DNA of 64,000 nucleotides, taken from Colias croceus (lineage: Eukaryota > Arthropoda > Insecta > Lepidoptera > Pieridae). The translations under genes and the position numbers were made by a program. This document shows positions 12,801 through 27,800 of the stretch, one piece after another; within the stretch, counting starts at the first letter, position 1; each line of letters begins with the position of its first letter. The notes under the pieces were generated by a model. It was not told where the DNA came from. It saw only the letters and a program-made list of their open reading frames with translations, and searched no databases. The stretch covers positions 4,972,501 through 5,036,500 of the forward strand of contig NC_059556.1 of NCBI RefSeq assembly GCF_905220415.1, in the 5' to 3' direction.

Positions 12801-15800
12801 TTATGTGATAATTACATAATAAATATCTGTGTAATAAGTACAATATATTATCCACACTTACATCCTTCATCTATTTAAAAATAAATAGAGAGAGTTAAAT
12901 GCGTTATAATAATATTATAATCATAACAGGTACATACCACATTAAGCTTCTCATAAGCCCACTGGTCATGAGGACGTTTGTATAGAGGTGAATGTACGTC
13001 CGCAAATCCAGCCCAATTACCGCGAAGATCGTATGACATCACATGGATTGCATCTAATTCCCTGAAAAATACAAAGCAATCGTTACTAAAATATATGTTA
13101 AAATAAATATATTTGATCCAAAAAATTCTATATTGACATTATGACATAATTAATAGGTAAACATAGAGAGATTTAAAATTTTAATAAAAATCTCTACCTT
13201 GAAAATAAATATTATTGTTGTTTTATGTTGATTTATAAAAACTAAAATTAATGTGAGGCAAATAGCAGGTAACATATTTTTAATGAAAGCTATAATTAAC
13301 AAAATGCTGTCAAAGTTTGGTGAATGTAAAACTTTATTTCACTTAAAAAAGAAAAAGAACCAGTTTTTTATTCATCAAGTAGGTACTTTCAATGTAGAGC
13401 AACCACGTGTATATAAAACTTATGTTACAATAATCGATTAAAAGTCAATTAATAATAAAATTTCTAAAAGTTATCGACGTCTATACAGATTTTAACACAA
13501 AGCCAAAGTTATATCATTTGTTGAATAATGTTGGATTTGGCATTTTATTGCTTTGCGTTAGTTATTTTCTACATCTACACTATCTACACTAATATTACAA
13601 AGAGGAAAACTTTGTTTGTTTGTTTGATTGTAATGAATAGGCTCATAAACTACTGGACTGATTTTAAAAATTCTTTCACCATTCGAAAGCTACATTATCC
13701 ACGAGTAATATAGGCTACCTATATATTATCACGCTAAGACCAACAGGAACGGAGCCACGCGGGTGAAACCGCGCGGCACAGCTAGTATTAGATATAGAAC
13801 TGGAATGAGTTTCAGAGTATTACATGTTGGAAACTTTTAAAATACGTAGCAATATAGCACACGACGTTTTTATTTCTTAATTAGATATTTAATATACATT
13901 TATGATTTTATTTTATATAAATAATATATAAACGGCAAACGCGTCTGTTAAAGATTCAGATTTGAATAAAAAAGATCCAGTATGGGAATATTGCACTGCG
14001 ATAAAAAAAGCTCTCCCATAATAATTATATTGAGTTTGAATAATTAGCCTTGTCCGTTGGACACACATGATTTAAATTTTAGTAGTAGGTAGGTATGTCA
14101 AATCTTATGAATGAACGTTTTGTTAAAGTTAAAAAAAATAGAGCGTACATCACTGCCTACTTTGAGAAAAATATTATTTTGTTCCCAACGAGACAATCAA
14201 ATAAATTTACGCTAAAATAAAATAGATTATAGTCATTGTGAAAATTATGAAAAATCATCGTAATAAATTTCCGAAAGGTCACCTGAGAAATTGTTGAACT
14301 TAGAGAAGCTGTGAATAATAACGAATTTGCGAAAGTAATACTACCTTTCTCTATTTGTGAATGACTTTTTTACGAGGGAAGAATTAGGCTGATGTTAATA
14401 ATTAATGTAAGATTTAATGATGTTGAATGATAGTTTTCTTACCCCTCAGCTGTCGCGGCGCGCCGCCTCAAAAAGGTGCTGTCTGTCGGGCAAATTCGAG
14501 CTTTCGGCGCTGATTTGCCGATTTTTTTCGATATTAAAATTTGTGATATAAACTTTAACCTGTGAGACTCTTGTAAATTTTGATGCTAACTAGATAACCA
14601 AACTTTATATTAGTTACCTTACTTACTCCCTGGCATGCTTATTTTACTTATTAGAAGCATTTTTTCCCACACATTTTGAATAAATGTTACATTGTAAAGA
14701 AAAATACTCATAAAAAAATAATATCAAGGTATTTTAGATTTTTATTTTTGTATTTTCATACTAGAATAGACAATCTTTTGAGTGAATATAACAAAAACAT
14801 AGGTTTATTTAATAAAAATTCGAGAAAGTTGATTATGAATATCATCGTTTACGCATGAGCATAAGCGGGCGCGATCTCCAATCATGTTCATACAAATACA
14901 GACTTTACAGGGTGCTCCAAAATGACAACATTTCAAAATTTTTTGCTACTTGTTTTTATTTTTATTTTAATCAAAACTAGATAAAAACTAACAGTAATTT
15001 TTACTTTTTGGAAATATTTAGGTTTTTATTAATGTTTAAAAAACGTCTTATTCCTAAATGACGTTATTCTTATAGTGGGCTTTGTTCTAACGTCTGTATG
15101 TGTAACGTCTCCACATGTCTAATTTATTTTCTCTTAAAATTTGCATTTAAGAAAATATTTTTTGTGGTAACAATAGCATTATGAAGAAATGCTTTTTTTT
15201 TCTTTCATGCTTTTAATTATTATCTATACATATAATAAATCTGTAGAAGGGTCAATTCTGTACATTGAAAATATTGAAAATATAAATAGCAGGGGGTGTT
15301 ACTGGATCGATACCAAGCCCAAATATGTGATTAAAAAAATTATTGTCTGTCTGTCTGTCTGTATGTGAAGGCATCACGTGAAAACTAAGGTTTCGGTTTC
15401 GATGAAACTTGGTATAATTATACCTTATTATCCTGGGCGTAAAATAGGATATTTTTTATCCCGGAAAAATACGTAGAAAAAAATCTTAATTTTTTCCGTG
15501 CGGACGGAGTCGCGGGCGGAAGCTAGTAATCGTATAATATGAAATGTTGTCCAACTACAAATCGAAAGGCACTGTATCCATTCAGAAAAATGTCTAAGCT
15601 GTACAAATGTGAAATCTACATTTAATTATACCATAACTTAATTATAAACCGTTACATTTAATTTATAAATCAAAAATTTACGGAAATTTGAGTTTGAAAC
15701 ATTTTTTATAAAATACAGCTTATGTAAAGGATAAAAATCAATAAACTTAAAGATTCATAATAAATAAACAATTACATATAAATGATATTATACATCTAAA

Positions 15801-18800
15801 TGTTATACTTATAATTCTAAAAATCAACAAATAATAGGAATCAGAAAACATACAAAATGAAAATCATTATATTATGTCCCTAGTTGTATAGAAGAAAGAA
15901 TCGTATCATATTATTGTTTTATTAAAAAAATGAACGTTATGCCTTAATAAAATTAACGCTCCCAATCCTATTTATGCATATAACTTAGCCACGCGTTACT
16001 CAAATAATTTTGTCCGTGGGCTAAATTAGCTTATGAGTAAATAAATAGTACAGAGATTCTTAAAAAAATATCAATCATCTAACGGATTGAAATAATAGGT
16101 AAAAAATTGTTATGAAGCTTTGTGTCTGTACTATTTATATACTCATGTGGTTGTAATGTGTGATGTTGACGCCAACATTGGCCAATTAATAGGAATATTT
16201 GCAATTCAATATTTGCACAAATAACGTCGAACAGAACGAACTTCTGTTCATTATTTCTTGTAATATAGCGAACACAACGATCGCCTTGAGACGACGATTT
16301 ATTACCACGAGGTTCCACTTGAATTTGATCAGGAAAGTGATGAAAGCTATCCAATCTAGTTTTTATTTTACTTCAATACATGCAGTATTTCCAAGCATAT
16401 TGTAATTAAGATATAAACTAATCGGTAAAATTGTATTAAAATCGGTTCAGTATAGTTTAATCCTAACTACTAAGTCCGTAGTACACAAACGGCATGGAAC
16501 TTAAAAATATTTTGATTGGAATAAAATAAAACGTAATGTGTAGAATTTCATGAATAATCCTGGTATCAGGAATTAAAAGCTGCAAATTCCCAGACACTGA
16601 TCGTGTAAGTATTATTATCTGTTCATTTGACAAAGTATACAGAGTTATATTTTCTTGATTTCAAATACTGTTACGTCCTATTGTTAAAGTAAGCCTTGGA
16701 GTGTCTTGTCTTCCATTGCCACAAGGATCGTTGTTCCATTTGAATTCTCTTTTATTGATACTCAAATGCTTACGAATCGGAAAAAGGTAATCCTATCAAA
16801 TAGTTACTTAGATATTTTTATCTTCAAATGAAAATTAAAATATCAAGGTGGAAGTTTATTTAGGGTTACCTAACAAATAAGTAATTATTGATTATGTAGT
16901 TTTAGACAGCAATGTGATATCTTCAAATAAAAAAATTGCATTCTTCTTCTGGGTAATAGAAGCAGTTTTGACACCAAAAATACAATAATTGTTATCGCTA
17001 GTCATTTACAAAATGAGAGGATAGATTTATATTTTCAGGCGTACTGCAAATGATGCATTTAATTCGTTTTATTAAATCTGTAATGTTTCAAGGCTGTTTA
17101 AAGTCATGAATGCAAAAAAATAATCGTCTTCAGACAGCGATCTACATCTATAACGTTCTGCCTACGAATGTACTACATATAGTACATAAGAATAAAAAAC
17201 TCGCACACCGAGGGCTCCGAACAAACCAACTTTTTATTATGTTGTAACTCTAAAATTTTATGATTTTCGAAATTATTCCTCAATCTGCGCTTTATGAGCT
17301 TATTTTACCCCAATTTCAAAACTCTACGTACACGGGAAGTACCCTGTAGGTGTCGACTCCCTTGCTAATGTCGAAATTTGCGAAAATTTGCAGCATAAAC
17401 GGCTGTATCTTTTGATTGCGTTGGTTTATAAGTTTGATTTTTTCGCAGCTTCAATCGACTCAAGTAATCAATATAAATTTCAGCTAAATGTCACATTACG
17501 CGCTCCTTATAAAATGGGTCTTGACAGACAGATAGATGGGCAGATGGGATGGACAGACGTAATCTTATTAGGGTTCTGGACCCTTAAAAACCAAACCCTT
17601 TGGGATAATACTGCAATTTTTAGCAAATTTTGACATTTGCAAGGCAATCAAAACCGACAGGGTACTTCCCAAGTACATAAAATCTTTAAATTTGGTAAAA
17701 AGCAATGTTTTATAAAAACAGATATAAGAATAATTGCAAAGAACATGATTTTTTAATTGCCATTTACAAATAAAAAAAGTACTTAATAATTTCAACTTTC
17801 AACTAATATGAACGCCTACGTGTATTAACTTGATATTCACATTTAAAACTCAGATTTACAATTTAAAAGATACCTACAGCAGAATAAAAAAAATAAGTTT
17901 GTACGAAGCCCTCGGTGCGCGAGTCCGACTCGCACTTGGCCGGCTTTTTATTTTTTCTGAAACTTAAGGTTCCCCAATAAATGTTCCCCAATAATTGTTG
18001 TATTTGTATGAAGGTAAGAATATGTTGTACAATTAAAGTGTTAAATTTCTTTTTGAGTTTGTCCTACACAAATTACATAGTATCACTTTGTCCTATATAC
18101 AGGGTGTCACGGATTTCCTATCGTAGGCCTAATGGAGCATATAGTGTTTAACCTTCTGATGCTGTAAAAAATATTTAAAAAATCCGGTCGTGCAGGAAAA
18201 ATTATCTTACAACTTTTCAATAAACTTTGTGTTCGTAACCCTAACTACGCGGATCATACTCGCGAGCGTTATACATAAGCGGTCATTGACCTCGAACGCA
18301 ATGCTTAATTTCGAACCTCGAAAATAAATACCTAAGTACTGTTTGGATAATATTTTTTAGAGTTACATAAGAGACAAATACACAAGTACACTATCGTTAT
18401 TCGTTACCAAAAAATACGAAAATTTACCTACTTAGTACCATCGCCTTCTGACCGCACCCTTTTTATACTTAATCATATTTTAATCTTTACTTAGTTTTTT
18501 TATTTAGATACATGCGTATCAATTATTTAATTTATTTTTGTACAATGATATTGAAATAAGGTACATACCTACCAACTTGTAGAAATTTCAGCATACAACA
18601 TGCAGTAGGTACCTATCACACACACTAAACACACCTTCACAACATACCTACTAAAGCACCCGTACTCAAACTCAAACATTTTAATACTCCACGTTCGTAT
18701 AATACCTACGACATTACCGACTCAGAAACTCACAGATGAAACACAGAAAACGGCAAAAAGCAAACGATAGCAACTTGACACCGAAAGATAAAACAAGCGA

Positions 18801-21800
18801 CTGACAAAAATTCATTTAAAATTACTTAAAAACTTCAATAATAATACGAATAAACGTACAATGCGAGTTTAGGGATTCGTAGGGAAATGTTTGTAAAAAT
18901 ACCTTTAATAAGAATGATTTAGAATACATAATAATATCTGTTCCTTTCAACTTTTGCTAGATGAAACTCAATAATTAAAATATGGCGCCTAATCTAGATT
19001 AGAGTATAAATAGCAACTTAAGGTACTTACCTAAATACCTATCAAATAATAATATTATTCCCAGCATAAAACTTAATAATATCATTTCATGATAATTTCA
19101 CATTAAATTATACAATGATTGTGTTTTTTCATTTGTAGTTACAAAAGAAAATTGAAAGTAAATAATAAAAAGATAAGTAAAATAAAATATTAAATAAACA
19201 ACGGAACCGTATTTTTAAAAGGCGGCATTTCACAAACGAAAGGGGGCGTTACCTTTGCTAGTTGCACAAAGACACCGCCGCCGGCACGTGTAAGCGTCCG
19301 CGCATTTTAATAATTGCACAAATTTTGTTAAATTGTTAGTTCTCCACCAAACGTCTTAGCGTAATGGCTGTGATAGATCTGCGCGGGAGATTCGGGATCA
19401 TTACTCGTTAGTCGAAATTCTTATTTTGTGTTTATAATAATTAGTTAAAGTTATTAAAGCAGTGGTTGTATAAATCCATGATAATGCATTTAAGTAGTTA
19501 CGAGATTTTCTTATGTTACTTAGTTATGTTAAGAAGTGATTGATATTTGGAGTACCTAGTAGGTATAATATTTAATACATTATGTAATATTTGTTTACCT
19601 TCGTTACTCATCATTCGTCATCATTGTGAAATATGTACCTATTACGAATTACGATCCTGTGATTCCTGTGCATGATAATCGGGTGAGTGTTTGCATTTTG
19701 AAACCGTTTATTTCACAGAGGTTGATTTCTTCTGGTAAATATGACACCGTGTGCATGTAATTGGTGTTTACGACACATCTACCTAATTACGAAAAATCAT
19801 AAGTAAAACATACTTTCTATTTCTTAAATCAAAGTATTATTATTCATTTTCACTAATAATTATTAATTTAATAGCTTTAACCCAAATGGAAAATAGGTAA
19901 AGGTCGTATAATTATCAATAATTATTAATAATTTAGACTTATTTTATTAAATAAATAAATTATAAATTTATTATTTAGCTTTCACAACTCAGTAGGTTTT
20001 ATTACAATAATTATTTTGTCAGTAATCTTAATTATGTAGGTACAGGTAGTTGTTATGACTTACGAGTTTGAGGGAGTCGTACTCACAGTCGTACTTTATT
20101 TTTATCGTTATGAAAACTTTGATAAATATTTTTTTTGTTGTTTACGGAACGTGTAGTTATGTGTATTAGCTTAATGAAGTTTTTCGATTCATGAAAAATC
20201 TGAAGACTTCCTCGTAAAATTAAAAGTATAAGTAAATACCTAGTAAAGCAAAAGTAAAAAACACATTGCATAATGCAGACAAAAATAAAAATTAAAAAAA
20301 CTTAAGTTTAGGATTAAAATATGTTAAAAGTAAAAAGTATTAAAAGGGCTCGACCGCGGTCAGTTTCAGTTTCAGTTTTTTTTTTTTTTGTAAAATAAAC
20401 GATTATTTTTGTATGTGTTTTGTATACTCTAAAAAATATTATCCAAACAGTAGGTACCTATTTATTTCCGAGGTTCGAGGTTAAGCATAGCGTTCGAGTC
20501 CACGTTCGGTCAATGACCGCTTATGTATAACGCTCGCGAGTATGATCCGCGTAGTTAGGGTTACGAACACAAAGTTTATTGAAAAGTTGTAAGATAATTT
20601 TTCCTGCACGACCGGATTTTTTAAATATTTTTTACAGCATCAGAAGGTTAAACACTATATGCTCCATTAGGCCTACGATAGGAAATCCGTGACACCCTGT
20701 ATAGGTCATAGTGAAAACCATTGTTCCCCATGTAGGTTTTTTTACTATTTTTCCAGCATATATACACTTTTAACCATAATATACTAAAACTAAAAGAATT
20801 AAGAAAGAAAATGTGTCTCTGGAATTTTTTCGTAAGCAGGTTACGGACTATAATGTCCATATGTAATGTAGTTGATTATGTATATCGTTTTTAACCTGAG
20901 GACAATTATAAATACCACAAAAACGATACCTTTCAATATAAACAAAACATATTATCATGTACATTTTATTTTGTATGAAAATGAAAAATTTAATTGAAGA
21001 CGAAATTTAAAAAATAGTGACGTTGAATTTGTGAACATCCTGTATGCGGATTTTACGGGGAAATTATTGTCGGTTTTGATTTGAAAACGAAATATCTCTA
21101 AAATGGAACACAGTATCAAATTTTGAATTATATCATTAAAATCTTCATAAAATTTCTCGTAAAATGATGTAAAGAACAAATACAATATGTAAAAAAAAAT
21201 ATGATTTACCAGGGGTCAAAAACTAAGCAACGTACAGTTAAGTGATAGATACATATTTGAAACCATTATTTATGGTATAATAATTGTTGGTAATTTTCAT
21301 TATTTCGGCACATAAACATTAGGTTATATAGTCAATAATAATAAAAAGACCAATAAATAATTACCGTTTTTCAACTTTCCGCAAAATTTTACATTTTGTA
21401 AAACTTTAAAAGTTAAAAGTTACTCGACTAAAGTATGACATAATTACTGTTATATTTCGAATATTTATCGGTCAAATTATTATTGGATGGACTTTAAATA
21501 TTCAGTAATTCATAAGCTATCAACTAAATAGTCGTTTATGCAGATTTGAACTATATTTGCGTTACAATGAGCCAATTTCCAACCGGCGGTGATTTGGCAC
21601 AGATCTGTGCCCCGACAGACTACGGGTACAAAATTTTTGGCACAGATCTGTGTTCCGACAGACGAGGGTTTAATAAAGACAAGAAAGGTTTTGGAAAGAA
21701 AATGATTATATGTTAGAACGAAAAATAGTTTATTAGTATAAAATGTTGTGCTTTTTGCTAATATATGAAGAGTTATATGGAAGTTCTATGTTCAACTGTA

Positions 21801-24800
21801 TGTATTTCTTGCTTGTTTATTATTTACTAGCTTACCGCCCGCGGCTTAGCCCGCTTTGTCTAAAACCTAATAAATTATATACTAAAACCTTCCTCTTGAA
21901 TCACTCTATCTATTAAAAAAAACCGCATTAAAATCCGTTGCGTAGTTTTAAAGATTTAAGCATACAAAGGGACATAGGGACAGAGAAAGCGACTTTGTTT
22001 TATACTATGTAGTGATTTCTGTTATGTACTTACTCGCACAAATCAGGGACATGGTACCCTTCCATAAGCCTGAAGTTAGCCAGCGGTACAGCAGCTGTTA
22101 ATTCCCAGCCCTTGCCCTCTCTAATAAAGGCCCTTCTCAGTTCTTGTACGAGGAACAAAAATCGATCTTTGTCGGAGAAAGAACCACCACGATCAGCCGC
22201 GCCAGGGTACTCCCAATCAAGGTCCAGACCATCGAAATTGTATTCTTTGAGGAAATCTATAATAATTAAAACCAATATTAGTAGCTTATATTTAAGAGCC
22301 ATAAATGGGAAATTAAAGTGTGACGCGCTTCACAAGAAAGTTAATATGGGTATGCTAATATAGTACCGAAAAATATCCATGGCAAGGGTTGTATGATAAT
22401 ATGCCAATAACCAATGAATATATTTCCATTTATCTCGGACAATCTATTTAATTTCGACCTACGACATGAGGGTTACGAAAATACTGAGAGCAGTGGTGGC
22501 TCAGTGGTGAGACCTTAGACTTCGAATCGAAAAGTCCGTGGTTCGAGACCAGGCGAGCGCGCAGGAAATAAATTGATTTTTCAATTTATCTGCGCATGTT
22601 GTAACATCACCGCTGCTCGAACGGTGAAGGAAAACATCGTGAGGAAACCGACATGTCGAAGAATTAAAAAGTTCGACGACATGTGTCATCCGCCAACACG
22701 CACTTGGCCAGCGTGGTGGATTATGGCCTGTACCCTCATAGGAGGCCCGTGTCCCAGCAGTGGGAACGTTTATGGGCTGATGATGATGATTGTCGACGTT
22801 ATCGCTCGCAACAATGAGCGCTACGCTTGTTCCTAATGAAGTCCTGGCATTTCTGCAGTATCAGCTGGATGTCATGGATGAAGTTAGCATAGAGCAAATT
22901 TGCACCAGCAATTTTACGGAAGAAGAGATACGTGACGCCAAATCACTTCTCTTTTTGGCATTGAATATGGCCGACCGGATGCCGTCTCGCAGGAGGGACG
23001 AGAAGGGAGACAGGAGTCTACGGGACATCATCAAGGTGTTCAAGGAGACCGATCCGGACGACGTGCCGACTTTCGTGGCGAAGGATTTGCGTAAGCTGCC
23101 TCCCGTCACATTCGACCACGTCGACGTCACCCGCCTTCTTAAGGACATCACTTTATTAAGGATTGCCCTAAAGGAGATGGAGTTTAAATTTGGAGCTTCC
23201 CAATCCACCATCAACGATCTGCGTAATGAGGTCATCGCCCTGCGCGATTCAATTTCATTATGTAGGTCAACGGAGGTTTCATATGTGAACACACGTCGTG
23301 GAGCGCAACGTGAGACTTTTGAGTCAGCGAATTTGACGACGCCGCCAGCCGTCGACCGCGTCACGCCGCGCCCCGCCCGACCCGCGCCTCCCCTGGAGAG
23401 CCCGCCTCGTGTAGCCAACCCGACACCGGCTGGCTACGCGGCCGCTGCCGCCAAGCCTCCCGTAAAGCGGCAAGAAATCACCCGAGATGGAGATCCCGTT
23501 AAGCACAGGGACTCCCCGCGCCGTGCGGCACACTTGTCGAGCGTGAATAGTCATCCACTCGATGAGGAGGGCTTTACAAAGGTAGAGAAAAGGAAGAAGA
23601 AAAAGAAGCCCTCCTCCAACAAGTGCGGTACCGCCCCGACCGGTAACAACCACCTGCTGCGGCCCGCCATACCGACGACGCAGCTGTACGTGTCCCGCCT
23701 GCACCACTCCACCCAAGCTTCTGATGTAGTGGAGTATGTGCGGGTTAAGACCAAGTTTATCGTGAGGGTCCAGCGCCTGGAGCCGCGCAATAATTTGAAT
23801 TTTAATTCATTTGTTGTGCGTGTACCGAGCGAGCAGCTGTCGATCTTCATGAGCGAGGAGTTCTGGCCCCGTGGTGTCGTGTTCCGGCGGTTTCGCGGGC
23901 GACTTCGCAACACCCAGCCGAAGCCCATTCAGCGAAATATGACACTGCCAGTGCCGTGAATTGTATATAGTGTAGTGCTTAATAGTTTTAGTTATAAAAT
24001 ATTATATGTATGTTAGTCTGTAAGGTATTTATTCTATGGGTCTGTACAATTTATTGTCTGTTACCTGAAATAAATGTTATAAATAAAAAAAAAATAAAAA
24101 AAAAATAAATGAAGAAAAACAAATATGAATAAATAATAATAGGTATAAGTAGTTAAGCTATTAAAAAAATCTATAAAATTATATTTGAAAATTAAATGAG
24201 AAGTTATCTAAATACTGCATACAGGTCTCGGAAGCATTTTCCTATATTTTACACGTCTAGACAGAAGACAAGGTAACAGGAAAATATAAAAATTCCCGGT
24301 TCCGTCGACTGCTGACTCGTCTGAATTTTATACTTTTATCTAATAAAAGGTTTAGATAAAATTAAAGTAAAAATCAACTCTTACAAATTTTATAAGTTTT
24401 TTTTTAATCATCTGCTTATTTGAAGTTTAACATTGTTTACTAAACATTGTTATAAAAATATAACTGTTATTTAAGTAAATAAAAATATAACAATAAATTC
24501 AATCACATCTTTTGATAGATTGCTATTACTTCGTAGTGAATGCGGAAAGACTGTTTGATTCTCTTCACGTAGACGTGTTTATTATTCATGCTTCTGTCAA
24601 GAAACGCGATAATACATTACAATATTAATGCTTACAAATTGTATTTACGTACATCTATTCAGAATGATTGAATACCGGGAGTCTGTTATCCCTTTCTTTG
24701 CACGTAATTTTAGTGCCTACAGGAACTTTACTAGACCCATTCATGAAGAATTCCAACAAAAATAAGATAGAATCGTATTAAGATCAAACAATTTTGTTAA

Positions 24801-27800
24801 GGATGAAAAATCATAAGTCGTTATAATTTATCATGCTTAAAAGTAACCCTAAATATATTACGACGTTAACAAAAAGTAATTGTTCCATCCCTTATGACAA
24901 ACATTATAAACAGTCATAAAAAAGTTTCAATGCTTACCAACGACACTTCTGACGAAGGTCATTCGCGAACTTTTCTGGGCCACCATTTGCGAATACTTGG
25001 CACCGCCTTCTGCCCACCCTCCGACAGCCACCATGAACTTGACATTGGGATGAGTGTTTCGCAACCCCGTGAAATTACGGTATCCTCCCTTTTCTACATC
25101 CAACTGGGGAACATTCATTTTTAGCTTAAGTACTTATCGTTGTGTGGAACTGGATTACTACGTGTAATTTGTAATCGTGAATCAATGTGAATTGCAGTTT
25201 GGTACAGCTAAATAAATAAAATAAGTAAAAAAGGAATATATCTAAGAGGTATAAGAATAATCCTATATTTCGATTGAACATTTCTGTACTAAAATTCTGA
25301 ATACTTAAATACTTAGTAACCATCGCTTCTTGGAATTCTGGTGTATTATTTCTGTTATATCATTGTTTTCATTAATCACGTCGTATAGTTTCAAGCTTTC
25401 ATAAATCAAGTTGTTTCAATACTGGAAATCTAATATAAATATATGTAACAAAAACTATTCATTATCCTAAGAAAATAAGAGCAACCGAAACAAAGGGGCT
25501 TAACACAACACAAACGCTTGCGGTTTTAAAGCTATACAGTATACAGAATACACCACACTGTACAATGTTAATCATTTGATGAAACTTTCTCAAAATACCA
25601 ATTTCAGTGCACATACTTTGGATCTGTTTAAATTTTCATTATAATTATGTAAAAGTAGCCACTAAACAGCTCTACTAATATCAAAAGTCGTATCTTTTGT
25701 TTAAATGTTTAGAGAAGGTACTTTACAGAATTTTCAATAAAATAATAATGTTAATTTTTTAATGTTATTTTCTTCCAGACTCACCTCAGGATCGATGACA
25801 AGAACTTCATGAGATTTCTCCGTGACGCCGATGAAGGAGTAAATGATATGAGTACAAAGGTCGACTGGGATGTCATCGATGCCATAGCTGCCGATACCAG
25901 GCCTGTACACCGCCCAATTGCTGAAGTAACATACGATGCGTGCTTTGCTGTCCGCTGCATAATAAAAAGCAGGATTAGCATGTTAAAATTGGCAGTGTTA
26001 TAAGGGATATAATATTATGAAAACTTGATTGTCTTTTTTTTATTGTTAGCTCCAACTGTCGCACTGTCGGAGACTTTACGAACGTTTTGCTGGCCTTGCA
26101 GATATGTATAAGCTTTCTTCTTGAAAATGCTCAGGTGTCTTGTTGATCAGAAGTAAATACTGCTATGGTAATTTAATGAATGGATGTAGGTATATTCAAA
26201 TAATGTTTAGTATGAAGGAGAAATACTACGAGAATCTTGTTAGGTTCTAATATTATGTTGAGTTAACTAAGCTCAATAAACCAATAAGCCACTAGACGCT
26301 ATTGATACATTAAGCTTCTGTAGGATACATTTTAGAGCTTATGTCGCATAATGAATGCACAAATTATGCGAATTATATTAAGTGGAGGAACGTTGATAGC
26401 ATAAACAACATATTGTGGTCGATTCTGATTTTGCTTCGTGAATATACAATGTTGTTTCACAAAACTCGATGATAATATTTTTCCTGCTGCAGTGTATTTC
26501 AAACGCTATATAATAAATAAATAAAAAACACCGTTCATAAAGGTAAATAAATAATAAAATTATATGCAGTAAGGATATTCTATAGGGAACAGAAAATTGA
26601 TCACCTGAAATGGATCCTATAGTTTGCTGAAGAATTTTTACCGAAGTATCGCATTTTACTGAAGTATTTTTACGGAAGTGAAAATGAATTTATAACTCTG
26701 ATTATAGATCAGAGTTATAAAGTATGAGGCCAACACATGCTTTATAATTCTACGTAAGTAGCAATGTAAGTATATTTTAGCTTGTCTGGTTTACGTGTCT
26801 GTAATACCATGGGGACATCTAGGTGCATCTAGTATTCGAGTCACAACACTGATAACTTCATTTCGATACATAATTAGGCGCATTGAACTGGTTTAGTTAT
26901 AGAATGGGATTGCTGACTCTAATGCACTTTTAATTAGATGTAGTCTACCGTATTAGGGATTTCAATTTCGACCAACAGTTACAATCAAACAAAATTATGC
27001 TAAAAACCTTAGAAAAATGAACATACTTGAAATATAAAAATGTATTATAAGTATCATCTTGAGATAAAGGACAGCATTCCAAACTTTGTTTTTTATGTCT
27101 ACCTCCGTCTCTCAACTTTTTGGTTGTTCTTTAACTGTTGTTCAGAAGAATGAATTAATTTTATGCCTCAAATATTATCAATATAAGAGAAAGTTTTTAT
27201 TTTTATAAATCTGTAAGTTACACATGATATTCAAAAACGATATTCTCCGTTCTAGAAAATTTATTGCTAATGAAATAAGTAAAAGAGAACGGATTCAAAT
27301 TAAACTTGAGAATTAGGCGGGTAAGATAAACTTCCAAAAAACTTTGGCAATTTAAGAGAAATTCACACCAATAATATTATCCGAAGAAACTTGCGTGTGC
27401 GAATTCGAGTTTAAACTTGGATATTTTTTTTTTTCTTTTAACGGAGGAAGTTTCTATTTCAGATAGTAAAAAAATAATAATACAATTATAAAAAAAGGAA
27501 CTTAAGTTATAGGTAGCTAATATTTTTATTTTGAGTTAGTGACCCAAATTGAATAGGAAATAACAAGAAAAAGTTACAATAAAGAAGCCACGGACTATAA
27601 ACTTTCTCTACCATTTCTTCGATATTATTTTTATTTGCTTTCATCTGCTTGAAGACGTTGCTTATTTTTATATTTTCTTTCAATAACTGGTTCTATAAAA
27701 TTATTATTAGAATGTCACAAAAATTCAGCAGATTACATTATGTGGAATAAATAGTTTTGTATGACCATACAAATGCGTAAGGGTCTCACACTTCAAGCGT

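Larger units (their letters stand above)
13062..22033. other. Large Cht5 intron 4 (9 kb), transposon-rich
   Basis: This intron separates two GH18 exons (phase 2). Besides the elements listed separately it has a GC-rich patch at about 14450-14520 without ORF and two copies of a 16-bp palindromic motif at 21596 and 21639. I see no extra coding exon: exons 4 and 5 join in phase with the family-conserved sequence. Confidence 0.75.
22257..24937. other. Cht5 intron 3, filled largely by a SINE and an ORF1 element
   Basis: Apart from the SINE (22487-22792) and the ORF1-type element (22793-24113), the rest (22257-22486 and 24114-24937) is AT-rich and holds nothing I recognise. Confidence 0.7.

Noticed and set aside
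19345..19410. Possible tRNA gene or SINE head inside the inverted-repeat element
   Set aside because: A-box and B-box-like strings only; no acceptor stem pairing that I could find by eye.
22861..23418. Antisense ORFs (up to 185 codons) over the ORF1 element
   Set aside because: Arg/Ser/Gly-rich shadows of a GC-rich coding strand; the plus-strand ORF has the domain-like structure.
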